Positions 31,981-41,674 of a DNA stretch of 64,000 bases are shown here, piece by piece. Source of the stretch: SVTX01 sp045538195 (GTDB lineage: Bacteria > Bacillota > Clostridia > Oscillospirales > CAG-272); contig JAZSRA010000130.1 of assembly GCA_045538195.1 (NCBI GenBank), positions 94,758 to 158,757 on the forward strand. Reading direction: 5' to 3'. The notes under the pieces are model-generated. The model was not told the DNA's origin. It was given only the letters and a program-made list of their open reading frames with translations, and made no database searches. Position 1 is the first letter of the stretch. Every line of letters begins with the position of its first letter. The translations under genes were made by a program, and so were the position numbers.

Positions 31981-34386
31981 ATGAAAGTACTTGATTATTT
32001 AAAAGAAAATCTCCTTGTCCTCGACGGTGGAATGGGAACTCTGCTCCAAGCAAACGGGCTTGGGGCGGGCGAGCTTCCTGAAAGGTGGAATATCTCTCAC
32101 CCCGAGATCATCCAGAAAATTCACCGTGATTACTACGACGCGGGATCAAACGTGATCTCGACCAACACTTTTGGCGCAAATCTTCTGAAATTTTCTCATG
32201 ATGAGCTTGACGAGATCGTCCACGCGGCGGTGGAGAACGCAAAGATTGCGAGAGACACTACAAGCAACAAGGGTGAAAAATTCATCGCTCTTGACGTAGG
32301 TCCTTCGGGAAAGCTGTTAAAACCTTACGGAGACCTTGATTTTGAGGATGCCGTGGCAATATTTTCGGAGACGGTAAAGCTTGGTGTGAAATACGGCGTT
32401 GACCTTATTTTCATCGAGACTATGAACGACAGCTACGAAACAAAAGCGGCTCTCCTTGCCGCAAAGGAGAATTCTTCTCTGCCCGTCTTCGTCTCCAACG
32501 CTTACGGCTCGGATTCAAGACTTATGACGGGCGCGTCGCCTGCGGCTATGGTCGCAATGCTTGAAGGTATGGGTGCCGACGCTATCGGAGCTAACTGTTC
32601 CCTCGGTCCCCGTCAGCTTGCCCCCGTTGTGGAAGAGCTTTTGAAATACGCAACCGTTCCTGTTCTACTCAAGCCAAACGCAGGACTTCCCGAGATAAAG
32701 GACGGCAAGACTGTTTACGACATCACACCCGAAGAATTTGGAGCTGAGATCTGCTCATTTATAGAAAAAGGTGTCAGGATCTGCGGTGGCTGTTGCGGAA
32801 CTACGCCCGAATATATTAGGGCAATCGTGGGTTCGAATCCTTCTATCCCTGCCATGAGTGAGAAAAAGAACCGCACTCTGGTGTCGTCCTACACCCACGC
32901 TGTTGATTTCGCGGACGCTCCCATTCTTATCGGCGAGCGCATAAATCCGACGGGCAAGAAGCAATTTAAGCAAGCGCTCCGCGACAACGATCTCGACTTT
33001 ATTCTCAAAGAGGGACTTGACCAGGAGGCTTGCGGAGTTCATATTCTTGACGTAAACGTCGGTCTGCCCGAGATCGATGAGCCTAAAATGATAAAAGAAG
33101 TTGTCTGCTCACTTCAAGCGGTCACTGCCCTTCCCTTACAGATCGACACCGCCGATCCCACCGCTATGGAAACGGCATTGCGCAGATATAACGGTAAGGC
33201 GATGATAAACTCCGTCAACGGTAAGAGAGAGAGTATGGAAGCGATCTTCCCTCTCGTGAAAAAATACGGCGGCGTGGTCGTGGCTCTCACACTTGACGAG
33301 AGTGGTATCCCCGACACGGTAGACGGCAGATTTGAAATCGCAAAAAAGATTCTTTCAACTGCCGAAAAATACAGTGTTGACAAAAAAGACATTATTTTTG
33401 ACACTCTCACAATGACGGTCTCGGCAGAACCTAATGCTGCCAAGGTCACTCTCGGTGCGCTTTGTAAAATCCGCGACGAGCTTGGTTGTAACACGGTGCT
33501 TGGTGTTTCAAACGTCTCCTTCGGTCTGCCCAACCGAGACATTTTAAACGGAATTTTCTTTGCAAACGCCCTTGAAAGCGGACTTACGGCAGCGATAATG
33601 AACCCGTATTCCACAGAGATGATGAAGTCATATTATGGCTTCCGCGCGCTCCACGGTCTTGACGAAAACTGCGCCGATTATATCGCTTTTGCTTCGAATA
33701 TCGAGTTGAATATAACAAATAACGCTACAAACGCGGCAAATACTACCGAAAACTGCGGTGTTCAGTCCTTGAACGACGCGATAATCAAGGGACTTAAAGA
33801 AAAGGCGCGTGAAATAACCGCCTCAATGCTTGCCGACACAGATCCGCTTGAAATCGTAAAGAAACACATTATTCCCGCGCTTGATACAGTCGGTAAGGGA
33901 TTTGAAAACCACATGATCTATCTCCCCGGGCTTCTTATGAGCGCCGAGGCGGCAAAATCCGCATTCGAGCCTATAAGCCAAAGACTCGCGGCGACAAAGG
34001 ACGGATCAAGTCAGAGACTTACAATCGTTATGGCAACGGTCAAGGGAGACATTCACGACATTGGCAAAAATATCGTCTCTCTGCTTCTTGAAAATTATGG
34101 ATTTAACGTTATAGACCTTGGTCGCGACGTGTCTTCTGAGGAAATTTTGGCGGCAACAGTAAAGCATCACGCGCCGATAGTAGGTCTCAGCGCGCTTATG
34201 ACCACCACCGTACCTGCTATGGAAGAAACTATAAAGCTTCTCCGCAAGAATGCGCCTTGGTGCAAGATAGTCGTTGGAGGCGCGGTTCTTACCGAGGAGT
34301 ACGCGAATATGATCGGTGCTGACAAATACGCCGCCGACGCTATGGAAACGGTCAGATACGCAGAAAGCGTTGAGGCAGATTTGTAA
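31981..34386 (+). CDS. metH: Cobalamin-dependent methionine synthase without reactivation domain
   Basis: The enzyme methylates homocysteine to methionine using methyl-tetrahydrofolate and cobalamin. The 801-residue chain has a homocysteine domain (about 1-290) with zinc ligands Cys206, Cys271 and Cys272 (NCSLG and GGCCGTTP). A pterin-binding TIM barrel follows (about 300-570, starting IGERINPTGK), then a helical cap and a B12-binding Rossmann domain with the cobalt-ligand motif Asp690-x-His692-x-x-Gly695. The C-terminal AdoMet reactivation domain of E. coli MetH (over 1200 residues) is absent, as in many Firmicutes, where it may be a separate protein; none is seen in this window. Ribosome binding sequence before the ATG is weak. 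Confidence 0.95.
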   Translation: MKVLDYLKENLLVLDGGMGTLLQANGLGAGELPERWNISHPEIIQKIHRDYYDAGSNVISTNTFGANLLKFSHDELDEIVHAAVENAKIARDTTSNKGEKFIALDVGPSGKLLKPYGDLDFEDAVAIFSETVKLGVKYGVDLIFIETMNDSYETKAALLAAKENSSLPVFVSNAYGSDSRLMTGASPAAMVAMLEGMGADAIGANCSLGPRQLAPVVEELLKYATVPVLLKPNAGLPEIKDGKTVYDITPEEFGAEICSFIEKGVRICGGCCGTTPEYIRAIVGSNPSIPAMSEKKNRTLVSSYTHAVDFADAPILIGERINPTGKKQFKQALRDNDLDFILKEGLDQEACGVHILDVNVGLPEIDEPKMIKEVVCSLQAVTALPLQIDTADPTAMETALRRYNGKAMINSVNGKRESMEAIFPLVKKYGGVVVALTLDESGIPDTVDGRFEIAKKILSTAEKYSVDKKDIIFDTLTMTVSAEPNAAKVTLGALCKIRDELGCNTVLGVSNVSFGLPNRDILNGIFFANALESGLTAAIMNPYSTEMMKSYYGFRALHGLDENCADYIAFASNIELNITNNATNAANTTENCGVQSLNDAIIKGLKEKAREITASMLADTDPLEIVKKHIIPALDTVGKGFENHMIYLPGLLMSAEAAKSAFEPISQRLAATKDGSSQRLTIVMATVKGDIHDIGKNIVSLLLENYGFNVIDLGRDVSSEEILAATVKHHAPIVGLSALMTTTVPAMEETIKLLRKNAPWCKIVVGGAVLTEEYANMIGADKYAADAMETVRYAESVEADL

Positions 34387-34432
34387 ACCTCTGATTTGAT
34401 GCAATCAGATTGTCACATAAACAAAAAAACAC

Positions 34433-34464
34433 AAGAAAAAGGATGCTCACGCATCCTTTTTCTT
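34433..34464. terminator. Terminator overlapping the 3' end of the dehydratase-like gene
   Basis: A perfect 14-base-pair stem (34433-34446 with 34451-34464) has a 4-base TCAC loop and A/T runs. On the minus strand the right arm encodes the final Lys-Lys-Asp-Ala codons and the loop holds the stop codon. It can also stop read-through from metH. A smaller 7-base-pair hairpin (34390-34409) lies just before it. Confidence 0.85.
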
Positions 34465-35730
34465 ATCTAAATTTTCCTTTGCTACCACGAGCATCAGCTT
34501 GATTCTGTTCTCCTGATTGACACGGGTCGCGCCGGGGTCATATTCTATATCAACAATGTTGAGCCTTGGGTCAAGTCTCTTGACCTTATTGATCATTCCC
34601 TTTGCGGCAACGTGGCAAGGCAGACATCCAAAGGGTTGAACGATTACGATATTTTCGTATCCGTGATCGGCAAATTCCAGCATCTCTGCGGCAAGATACC
34701 AGCCCTCGCCCATACTGTTTCCGATACCGATAACGCCTTCGGCTCTCTTTTTGAGGTCATTGACTCTCTCGGGAGGAACAAACGCGGGGTTTGCTTCAAT
34801 AGCGGAGATAAGAATATCCTCCATCCAGAACATATACTTCATAACCACTTCAAGTATCATCTTCTTGAAGGGGTTACCGCCATAAAGTCTTAAATCTTCC
34901 AGCGCTCCGTTAGTCTTATATATTCCGAAGCCGAGAATACTTGGAACGTATACCTCGCAATCCTGCTGTGCCAGGAACTCTTCAAGATGGTTGTTTCCAG
35001 GTGCGGAATATTTTAGGAAAAGCTCTCCGATGACCGCAACCTTTACCTTGGGGGTCTTTTTTATCTCAATCGAAGCAAAATCGTCGGCGATAGCTTTAAG
35101 ATTTTTCTTTATAGCCTTTACGGTATATCCGCGCCCGCGACTGAACGTCTCACCAAGCTTTGTCGTCCACTTCTCTATGGTAGCGTCGGTCTCACCCTTC
35201 TTTACCTCATAGGGACGGATCTGATTTGAGCAGATCATTATCATATCACCGTAAATAAGACCCGCGATAGCCATAAGAAGCGCGGAGGGACGGAGACGGA
35301 TGCCAGGGTTCATTTCCATAAACCAAACGTTTGCCGAAATGAAAGGCACGTTAGGAAATCCTGCCTTTTCAAAGGCTTTTCGCATCAGATTAATATAGTT
35401 ACTGTCTCGACAGCCACCGCCCGACTGGGTTATGATCATAGCCACCTTGTCGGGATCGTATTTGCCGCTGAACATAGTGGCAAGCATCTGTCCCGTGGTC
35501 AGCATTGAGGGATAGCACATATCATTGTGAATGTGCTTCAAGGCAAGTTCCAGAACCTCGGGGCCCTCGTTCTCCATAATATCGATCTTGTAGCCTTCGC
35601 GAAGCAGAATAGGGCGAAGTATCTTAAAATGGATCGGAGCCATACTGGGAGTGAGAATGGTATATTCCTTCTTCATCTTGCGAGTGAATTTCACTCGCTC
35701 TCTGTAATGCGAGTTATCTTGCATCGTCAT
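34447..35730 (-). CDS. 2-hydroxyacyl-CoA dehydratase (BcrB/HgdB-like) subunit
   Basis: The 427-residue protein resembles the iron-sulfur subunits of the benzoyl-CoA reductase / 2-hydroxyacyl-CoA dehydratase superfamily. Conserved Cys occur in HNDMCYPSMLTTGQ, SGGGCRDSNY and QPFGCLPCHVAAKG, with IVDIEYDPGATRVN near the end. It overlaps the upstream activase gene by four bases (ATGA), implying translational coupling; a second in-frame ATG at 35724 has better spacing from the GGGGGG ribosome binding site. In many clostridia this part is fused to the activase in one chain of about 1400 residues. The last codons lie in a terminator hairpin. With the activase and the reductase upstream, it fits a plasmalogen-type lipid-modifying operon. 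Confidence 0.82.
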   Translation of the reverse strand: MTMQDNSHYRERVKFTRKMKKEYTILTPSMAPIHFKILRPILLREGYKIDIMENEGPEVLELALKHIHNDMCYPSMLTTGQMLATMFSGKYDPDKVAMIITQSGGGCRDSNYINLMRKAFEKAGFPNVPFISANVWFMEMNPGIRLRPSALLMAIAGLIYGDMIMICSNQIRPYEVKKGETDATIEKWTTKLGETFSRGRGYTVKAIKKNLKAIADDFASIEIKKTPKVKVAVIGELFLKYSAPGNNHLEEFLAQQDCEVYVPSILGFGIYKTNGALEDLRLYGGNPFKKMILEVVMKYMFWMEDILISAIEANPAFVPPERVNDLKKRAEGVIGIGNSMGEGWYLAAEMLEFADHGYENIVIVQPFGCLPCHVAAKGMINKVKRLDPRLNIVDIEYDPGATRVNQENRIKLMLVVAKENLDKKKDA

Positions 35731-38645
35731 TCACCCCCCTTATTTTGCTGTTCTATTGCGGCGATAAGGCTTCGCAGACGTATCTTTATCGCGCCGAGGT
35801 TTGTGACCTCGTCAATTTTTATCTGCGTGTAAAGATTGCCGCTGACTTCAAGTATCTTTCTTACCTCGTCGGTAGTCAGCGCGTCAAGACCGCAACCGAA
35901 GGACACGAGATGCACAAGATACATATCGTCCTGTGACGACACGTATTTAGCGGCGGAAAAGAGCCTCTGATGGTACGTCCACTGACTGAGCAGATTCAGA
36001 TTGAATTTCTGCTCCATACAAGCGACAGAATCCTCCGACACAACGGCAAAGCCGAGAGCGGCAATAAGCTTATGTATGCCGTGATTGATTTCGGGGTCCG
36101 CGTGATAAGGACGACCCGCAAGCACGATTATCTTCTTACCTTCACGGCGAGCCTCGTCAATGATACTGAGGCCCTCGCGATTGACGTCATCCATATATTC
36201 GTCATAAGCCTTATAGGCCTTTTTGCAGGCTCTCTTTACGTCTGACCTTGCAATCGCTCCAAAGTGCTTATTAAGCACCTCCCAAAAGCGTGCGGCAAAT
36301 TCACCTCTGTTATGAGGTCCTACGTAATCGTTAATATACTTGATATTACCAAAATTGAGGGTGTTCGCCTCAATTACCTCGGGGTATCCTGCTATGACGG
36401 CACAGTTAAAGCAGTTTTTAGCCTTCTTTTCATCAAAATTGTAGGTCATGCAGGGATAGAATATGGTGTCAACACCCATTTCGATAAGCTGCTGAATATG
36501 ACCGTGTACCATTTTCGCAGGGAAGCATACCGTATCCGAGGGGATAGTTCCCTGTCCTTTAAGGTAGAGCTTTCTGTTGGAAAATCCGCTCATTTTGACC
36601 TTAAATCCAAGCTCTCGGAAAAGGGTGTTCCAGAAGGGATACATTTCGTACATATTCAGAGCCATAGGCATTCCTATAACGCCCCTGCTTCCCTCTCCCT
36701 CGGGATAAGAAGCAAGCTTTTTGAGCTTGTATTCGTAAAGATTGAGAGAATCATCCTGCGCCTTATTGGTAACCGGCTTTTCGCAACGGTTTCCGCCGAT
36801 AAATCTGCGTCCGCCGCCGAAATCGTTGACCGTCAACTGACAGCGGTTATTACAGCCCTTGCAGGTAACGCTCTTTATGGAATAGGTGAAGTCCTTCATT
36901 TCCTCATAGGAAAGAATACCCGAATAGCCTTCGTGCTTTTTCATTTGCTTGGCGTAGAGCGCCGCGCCGTAAGCACCCATCATACCCGCGATGTCGGGAC
37001 GAATGACCTCCGCTCCGATCTCCTGCTCAAATGCGCGAAGCACTGCGTTATTAAGGAACGTGCCTCCCTGGACGACTATTCTCTTTCCAAGCTCGTCGGC
37101 AGAATGAACTCTTATTACCTTATAAAGCGCATTCTTGACAACGCTTATTGAAAGTCCCGCGGAAATATTCTCTACCGTAACGCCTTCCTTTTGCGCCTGC
37201 TTTACGGAGGAATTCATAAATACGGTACATCTTGAACCTAAATCAACGGGATTGTTACCGAAAAGTCCGAGATTTGCGAACTCGTCGATAGGATAACCCA
37301 GCGAGCTTGCAAAGGTCTGCAAGAATGAGCCGCAACCCGACGAGCAAGCCTCGTTGAGAAATATATTATCGATAGCTCCGTTGCGTATCTTGAAGCATTT
37401 CATGTCCTGACCGCCGATATCGATGATAAACTCAACGTCGGGCATAAAATACTTTGCGGCAGTAAAATGAGCCACCGTCTCAACAACGCCGATGTCGATT
37501 CCAAGGGCGCTTCTCATCATATCCTCGCCATATCCCGTGACCGCACTTGAAACGATCTTAACCTCGGGATACTTCTCATACATCTCAATAAGGGTATCCT
37601 TAACTACGTCTATAGGTTTACCCTGATTTGACTGATACTTTGAGTATATGATTGCTCCGTCGGCATCTGTAAGAACCACTTTGAGCGTAGTAGAACCCGA
37701 GTCAATGCCGAGATATGCGTCACCGGAATACGAGATGCCCTCCCTTCTGGGAACGCTGTGAGCGTTATGACGCTCCATAAATTCTTCATACTCCTCCTTG
37801 TTTGCAAACAAGGGACGGAGTGTAGTATCAGCGGTAAAATCAGCCTTCTCTCCGATTATCTCGTATGCCTTTGCAAGGTCAACCTTTTCTTCTGCATAGT
37901 ATGCCGCTCCAAGAGCGACGAATACAAGAGAATCCTCAGGACATGTTCCCTCACAGCCAAGAGTTTTGTCAAACGCGCGTCTCAGCTCGGACAAGAAGGT
38001 AAGAGGGCCGCCAAGATATACTATATTCCCCTCTATGGGGTGTCCCTGCGCGAGACCCGTGATAGTCTGATTTACGATAGCGTAGAAAATACTTGCCGAA
38101 ATGTCTTCCTTTCTCGCGCCTTGATTGAGCAGAGGCTGTATATCTGTCTTTGCGAAAACTCCGCATCTTGACGCGATAGAATATATCTTTTCGTAATTCT
38201 TGGCAAGCTCGTTCATCTCGCCCGTGTCTATCTGCATAAGACTTGCCATCTGGTCTGCAAAAGCGCCAGTTCCACCGGCACACGTACCGTTCATTCTGAC
38301 TTCAAGATTGCCTTTAAGGAAAAGGATCTTTGCGTCCTCGCCGCCAAGCTCAATAACAACGTCAGTATCGGGAAGTCTATGGCTTATAGCTACCTTGGTA
38401 GCGTAGACCTCCTGAACGAACGGCACGCCCGCGCGCTCTGCAAGTCCCATGCCCGCAGAACCCGACACCGCGCATACCACGGGTTCGTTTATATTAAATT
38501 TATCAATTAAGCCTTTAATGACCTCGCGGGTCTTCTCCGTTATCATCGCAAAATGACGCTCATAGCTCTTATGGAGAAGATTTCCGTTGTCATCAAGCAC
38601 AACGCACTTTATTGTGGTTGAGCCTATATCAATACCAATTTTCAT
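35727..38645 (-). CDS. Dual BcrAD/BadFG activase with DUF2229 region
   Basis: The 972-residue protein contains two ASKHA ATPase domains of the dehydratase-activase type, the first starting MKIGIDIGSTTIKCVVLD and the second near residue 310 with LGIDSGSTTLKVVLTDADG. Cys in NGTCAGGTGAFADQ and NEACSSGCGSFLQ are the [4Fe-4S]-ligand type. After a CxxxxC element (KGCNNRCQL) comes a DUF2229-type region (GVIGMPMALNMYEMYPFWN to about 972). Such activases inject an energised electron into the dehydratase partner using ATP. I use the ATG at 38645, with AAAGGA upstream; longer starts would run into the preceding gene. It lies 14 bases after the reductase gene and overlaps the next. Confidence 0.85.
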   Translation of the reverse strand: MKIGIDIGSTTIKCVVLDDNGNLLHKSYERHFAMITEKTREVIKGLIDKFNINEPVVCAVSGSAGMGLAERAGVPFVQEVYATKVAISHRLPDTDVVIELGGEDAKILFLKGNLEVRMNGTCAGGTGAFADQMASLMQIDTGEMNELAKNYEKIYSIASRCGVFAKTDIQPLLNQGARKEDISASIFYAIVNQTITGLAQGHPIEGNIVYLGGPLTFLSELRRAFDKTLGCEGTCPEDSLVFVALGAAYYAEEKVDLAKAYEIIGEKADFTADTTLRPLFANKEEYEEFMERHNAHSVPRREGISYSGDAYLGIDSGSTTLKVVLTDADGAIIYSKYQSNQGKPIDVVKDTLIEMYEKYPEVKIVSSAVTGYGEDMMRSALGIDIGVVETVAHFTAAKYFMPDVEFIIDIGGQDMKCFKIRNGAIDNIFLNEACSSGCGSFLQTFASSLGYPIDEFANLGLFGNNPVDLGSRCTVFMNSSVKQAQKEGVTVENISAGLSISVVKNALYKVIRVHSADELGKRIVVQGGTFLNNAVLRAFEQEIGAEVIRPDIAGMMGAYGAALYAKQMKKHEGYSGILSYEEMKDFTYSIKSVTCKGCNNRCQLTVNDFGGGRRFIGGNRCEKPVTNKAQDDSLNLYEYKLKKLASYPEGEGSRGVIGMPMALNMYEMYPFWNTLFRELGFKVKMSGFSNRKLYLKGQGTIPSDTVCFPAKMVHGHIQQLIEMGVDTIFYPCMTYNFDEKKAKNCFNCAVIAGYPEVIEANTLNFGNIKYINDYVGPHNRGEFAARFWEVLNKHFGAIARSDVKRACKKAYKAYDEYMDDVNREGLSIIDEARREGKKIIVLAGRPYHADPEINHGIHKLIAALGFAVVSEDSVACMEQKFNLNLLSQWTYHQRLFSAAKYVSSQDDMYLVHLVSFGCGLDALTTDEVRKILEVSGNLYTQIKIDEVTNLGAIKIRLRSLIAAIEQQNKGGE

Positions 38646-38659
38646 GGTTTTTCCTTTCG

Positions 38660-41611
38660 TTATTGGATCTTTTTCATATAGAACAGGTATCTGAAGCCTA
38701 TCTTTGACCATTTAAAGCCCAGTTTCTTAAGCTCCTTGACGGTAAACTCATTACTCATGGGAACATTGTTGGAAGAAGAAGCGATCGAATTGTAGAAGGA
38801 CAGAATAGCGACCTCCTTATCGGATATCAACTCCTTCAGCGTTCTTTCAAAGGTCTCGCGAGACACTTGCTTGGTATTTATGAAAAACTTCTTTCCGATC
38901 TTCTCAACGGTAAACAGATGAGGATTATACAGATTGTAAATATTGTTTACTCTGTTGTGGAATGCAAGTCTTACGTAAGCGTCCGCGCACTCGTCAACGG
39001 GCGTGAAATCAATAGGATACTCCGAAAGCTCCTTGCTATACATACCAACCTTCAAAAATCCTCTGCAACGTGCCAAAAATCCGTTATCCTGTGAATTTTT
39101 CTGGAATCTTCCGTCAGACGTTCTCCAAGTCAGATTGCCTATTCTGAAAATGTTCGCCTTAAGTCCCTTTTCTCTGGCAAGCAAAACCTTCTCTTCGGCC
39201 TTGTATTTTGAATGGATATATACGTTCTGAACGTAGTTCTGACCAATATCAAGATTGAATTCGTCAAATTTTGCGTTGGGATCGCTCTGCTCTACCGTTC
39301 CCGAGCCGTGAACGCTGGCGGTCGAGGTGTGTTGAAGCACCGCGCCCGAAACCATACAGAAGTCGATGACGTTCTGAGTTCCTATAACGTTTGTTCGTTC
39401 AAGGTCGGCATAATGACCCGCATGGCTTACGTTTGCCGCCGTATGGATAACCATATCCACCTTGCTTGTGAGCATATTGTAGTCCTCGTCGGACAGACCC
39501 AAATGCGGCTCGTTTATATCGCCTATCTTGACCTTGTACTTGAAAAACTGATGCTCCTTGGGAAAATAATATTTGAGAATACTCTGCAGCTTTTCCTCGC
39601 TTCGCACAAGGCATATTACGTGTATTTTTCGCTTGAGAAGCTCGCGCAAAATATGCGCTCCAAGGAATCCAGTCGCTCCCGTAAGCAGCACGTACTTTAC
39701 TTCGTTGGTGTGCAGAAGATTGGAATTATGCCTGATAAGCTCGTTTACGTCTACACGGTTGACCTCTTTGGCAGTCTCCTCCTTAATAGCAAGCAACACA
39801 GACTCAAGCTGCTCGGCAGTAGGCTTTTCGTAAATATCTTGCGCTTGAACGCCTATGATAGCCGCCACCTCAAGAGCCGCAAGGCTGTCTCCTCCTATAT
39901 CAAAGAAGTCCTCCTTGATTCCTATATTCTGTCGACTGAGGACACTTTCAAACGCCTCTACGATCTTTTTCTGCTCCTTGGTCGTGGGAGGAACATAGTC
40001 AACAGTCTTATGTACCACTACGTCCTTGACCATTTTAATGGCTTCCTTACGCTTGATCTTCATAGTCGTGGTTTTTGGGAAATCCCTTGCTATGAAATAA
40101 AGTGTAAGTATCCTCTTATAAGGAGGAAGCGTTCCGTTGAGCTTGGTTACGGCAAGCTTTATGCTCTTTGTAAGCTCTTTGTCGTTGATGTCTGTAGGTT
40201 GAACCACGGCACAGATCTTACCCTTGTTCTCATATACCAAAACGTCCTTAACACCCTCGATAGTGGCGATCTGAGCTTCAAGCTCCTCGGGATATATATT
40301 CTTGCCGTTATCAAGAATTATAAGATTCTTTGAGCGTCCCGTAATATAGAGGTATCCCTCATTGTCAAGCCAACCAAGGTCACCCGTACGGAGCCAGCCG
40401 TCCTCGGTGAATGCCTCAGCAGTAGCCTCGGGATTTTTATAGTAGCCGATCATAACGCCGTCACCCTTAACGACTATCTCGCCCTGCTCGATACGGACGT
40501 TCATATACGAAACAGGCTGACCTACCGAGCCGAACTTATTGTTGCCGGGGTAGTTGGCAGATATAAGGGGGGCGCACTCGGTGAGTCCGTAGCCTTGATA
40601 CATATTTACGCCAAACTCGTCAAATGCCTCGGCGATCTCGGGTCTGAGGGCGGCGCCGCCAACGATTACGTTAGTAAGATTGCCGCCGAATTTATTAAGA
40701 ATACTCTTATAAATTCTACGTCTTGCGTCGATCTTAAAGGCTTTAAGTATCTCGTTGATCCTCTTTGCGAACTCGATCTTACGCTTGTTTGGTCCGCTTG
40801 ATATTCCCTGCATAACCTTCTTGTAAAACACCTCGGCTATGGTAGGAACAACCAGAATAACGGAGGGCTTGAATCTATTGAGATTTGCTACTATATTTTC
40901 AAGTCTATCGTTGATACAGACCGTTGCGCCGCAATAAAGCACGCCGAGGTTGTCAACGGTCAGCTCAAAGGTATGGTGAATGGGCAGCACCGACATAACG
41001 ATAGGCTCGCAGTCCAAATTCTGTGCGAAATCCATTCTGTAAATATCGTTGATATTGGAAACTATGTTCTTCTGACTGAGCATAACTCCCTTGCTGACTC
41101 CGGTAGTACCCGAAGTAAACAGTATCTCCGCAAGAGCGTCAGGATCGATCTTGGGAAGATCGACGTGCTGAGTGCAAAGAATATCAACGAAACGGACATC
41201 CGAAAAACATATAATATCTACTACCCTATTGTCTGTTTCCTTGATCTTAGGGAGCATTGATCTGAACTCCTCGGACAAAAATACCACGTCCACGTCGCCC
41301 ATAACGAGAAGATTGAGTATCTCCTCCTCGGTCAGCAGTTTATCAATAGGAATGACAACGTTGGCGCTGCACGCAACGCCCAAAAACGTAGTCACCCAAT
41401 TATAGCTGGACGAACCGACAATAGCGATATGCTTTCCGTGCCAGCCCTTGTTGACCAGCCATGAAGCCACAGAATTTATATCCTTTTCAAACTCACGAAA
41501 TGTCTTGCTTACTACTCTATCGTTAACGATATATCGGTAAGCATCCTTGTTTCCGTATGCTTTTGATATTTCACTAACATATTCCTGTAAATCAACAAGC
41601 ACTTTTTTCAC
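38660..41611 (-). CDS. Adenylation-carrier-thioester reductase (carboxylic acid reductase-like)
   Basis: The 983-residue protein has three parts. An AMP-forming acyl ligase (about 1-530) has TSGTTGVSKG at 166-175, YGLTE and WLRTGDLG. An acyl-carrier domain has the phosphopantetheine serine Ser576 in DIGGDSLAAL. An NAD(P)H thioester reductase starts GATGFLG near 645 and has an SDR-type YIHSK. It should load an acid onto the carrier arm and release it by reduction to aldehyde or alcohol. There is no condensation domain, and the ligase resembles fatty-acid ligases. It leads the operon with the activase/dehydratase genes, which as I recall is the content of the clostridial plsA-plsR plasmalogen operon. 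The GTG at 41611 is chosen for its GGAG 9 bases upstream. Confidence 0.85.
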   Translation of the reverse strand: MKKVLVDLQEYVSEISKAYGNKDAYRYIVNDRVVSKTFREFEKDINSVASWLVNKGWHGKHIAIVGSSSYNWVTTFLGVACSANVVIPIDKLLTEEEILNLLVMGDVDVVFLSEEFRSMLPKIKETDNRVVDIICFSDVRFVDILCTQHVDLPKIDPDALAEILFTSGTTGVSKGVMLSQKNIVSNINDIYRMDFAQNLDCEPIVMSVLPIHHTFELTVDNLGVLYCGATVCINDRLENIVANLNRFKPSVILVVPTIAEVFYKKVMQGISSGPNKRKIEFAKRINEILKAFKIDARRRIYKSILNKFGGNLTNVIVGGAALRPEIAEAFDEFGVNMYQGYGLTECAPLISANYPGNNKFGSVGQPVSYMNVRIEQGEIVVKGDGVMIGYYKNPEATAEAFTEDGWLRTGDLGWLDNEGYLYITGRSKNLIILDNGKNIYPEELEAQIATIEGVKDVLVYENKGKICAVVQPTDINDKELTKSIKLAVTKLNGTLPPYKRILTLYFIARDFPKTTTMKIKRKEAIKMVKDVVVHKTVDYVPPTTKEQKKIVEAFESVLSRQNIGIKEDFFDIGGDSLAALEVAAIIGVQAQDIYEKPTAEQLESVLLAIKEETAKEVNRVDVNELIRHNSNLLHTNEVKYVLLTGATGFLGAHILRELLKRKIHVICLVRSEEKLQSILKYYFPKEHQFFKYKVKIGDINEPHLGLSDEDYNMLTSKVDMVIHTAANVSHAGHYADLERTNVIGTQNVIDFCMVSGAVLQHTSTASVHGSGTVEQSDPNAKFDEFNLDIGQNYVQNVYIHSKYKAEEKVLLAREKGLKANIFRIGNLTWRTSDGRFQKNSQDNGFLARCRGFLKVGMYSKELSEYPIDFTPVDECADAYVRLAFHNRVNNIYNLYNPHLFTVEKIGKKFFINTKQVSRETFERTLKELISDKEVAILSFYNSIASSSNNVPMSNEFTVKELKKLGFKWSKIGFRYLFYMKKIQ

Positions 41612-41674
41612 AATTTTAAACTCCATTTCAAGTATAAAATACCTTTTTGACAGGGGCATACAAAACCATCTTAC

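Noticed and set aside
38646..38711. Start of the dual activase at 38711
   Set aside because: It would overlap the end of the reductase gene by over 50 bases and add 22 residues before the conserved MKIGIDIGSTT; AAAGGA directly precedes the ATG at 38645.
39212..40333. 373-codon plus-strand frame opposite the acyl reductase gene
   Set aside because: The minus strand has clear adenylation, carrier and reductase motifs over the same bases. The plus-strand translation has no family pattern.
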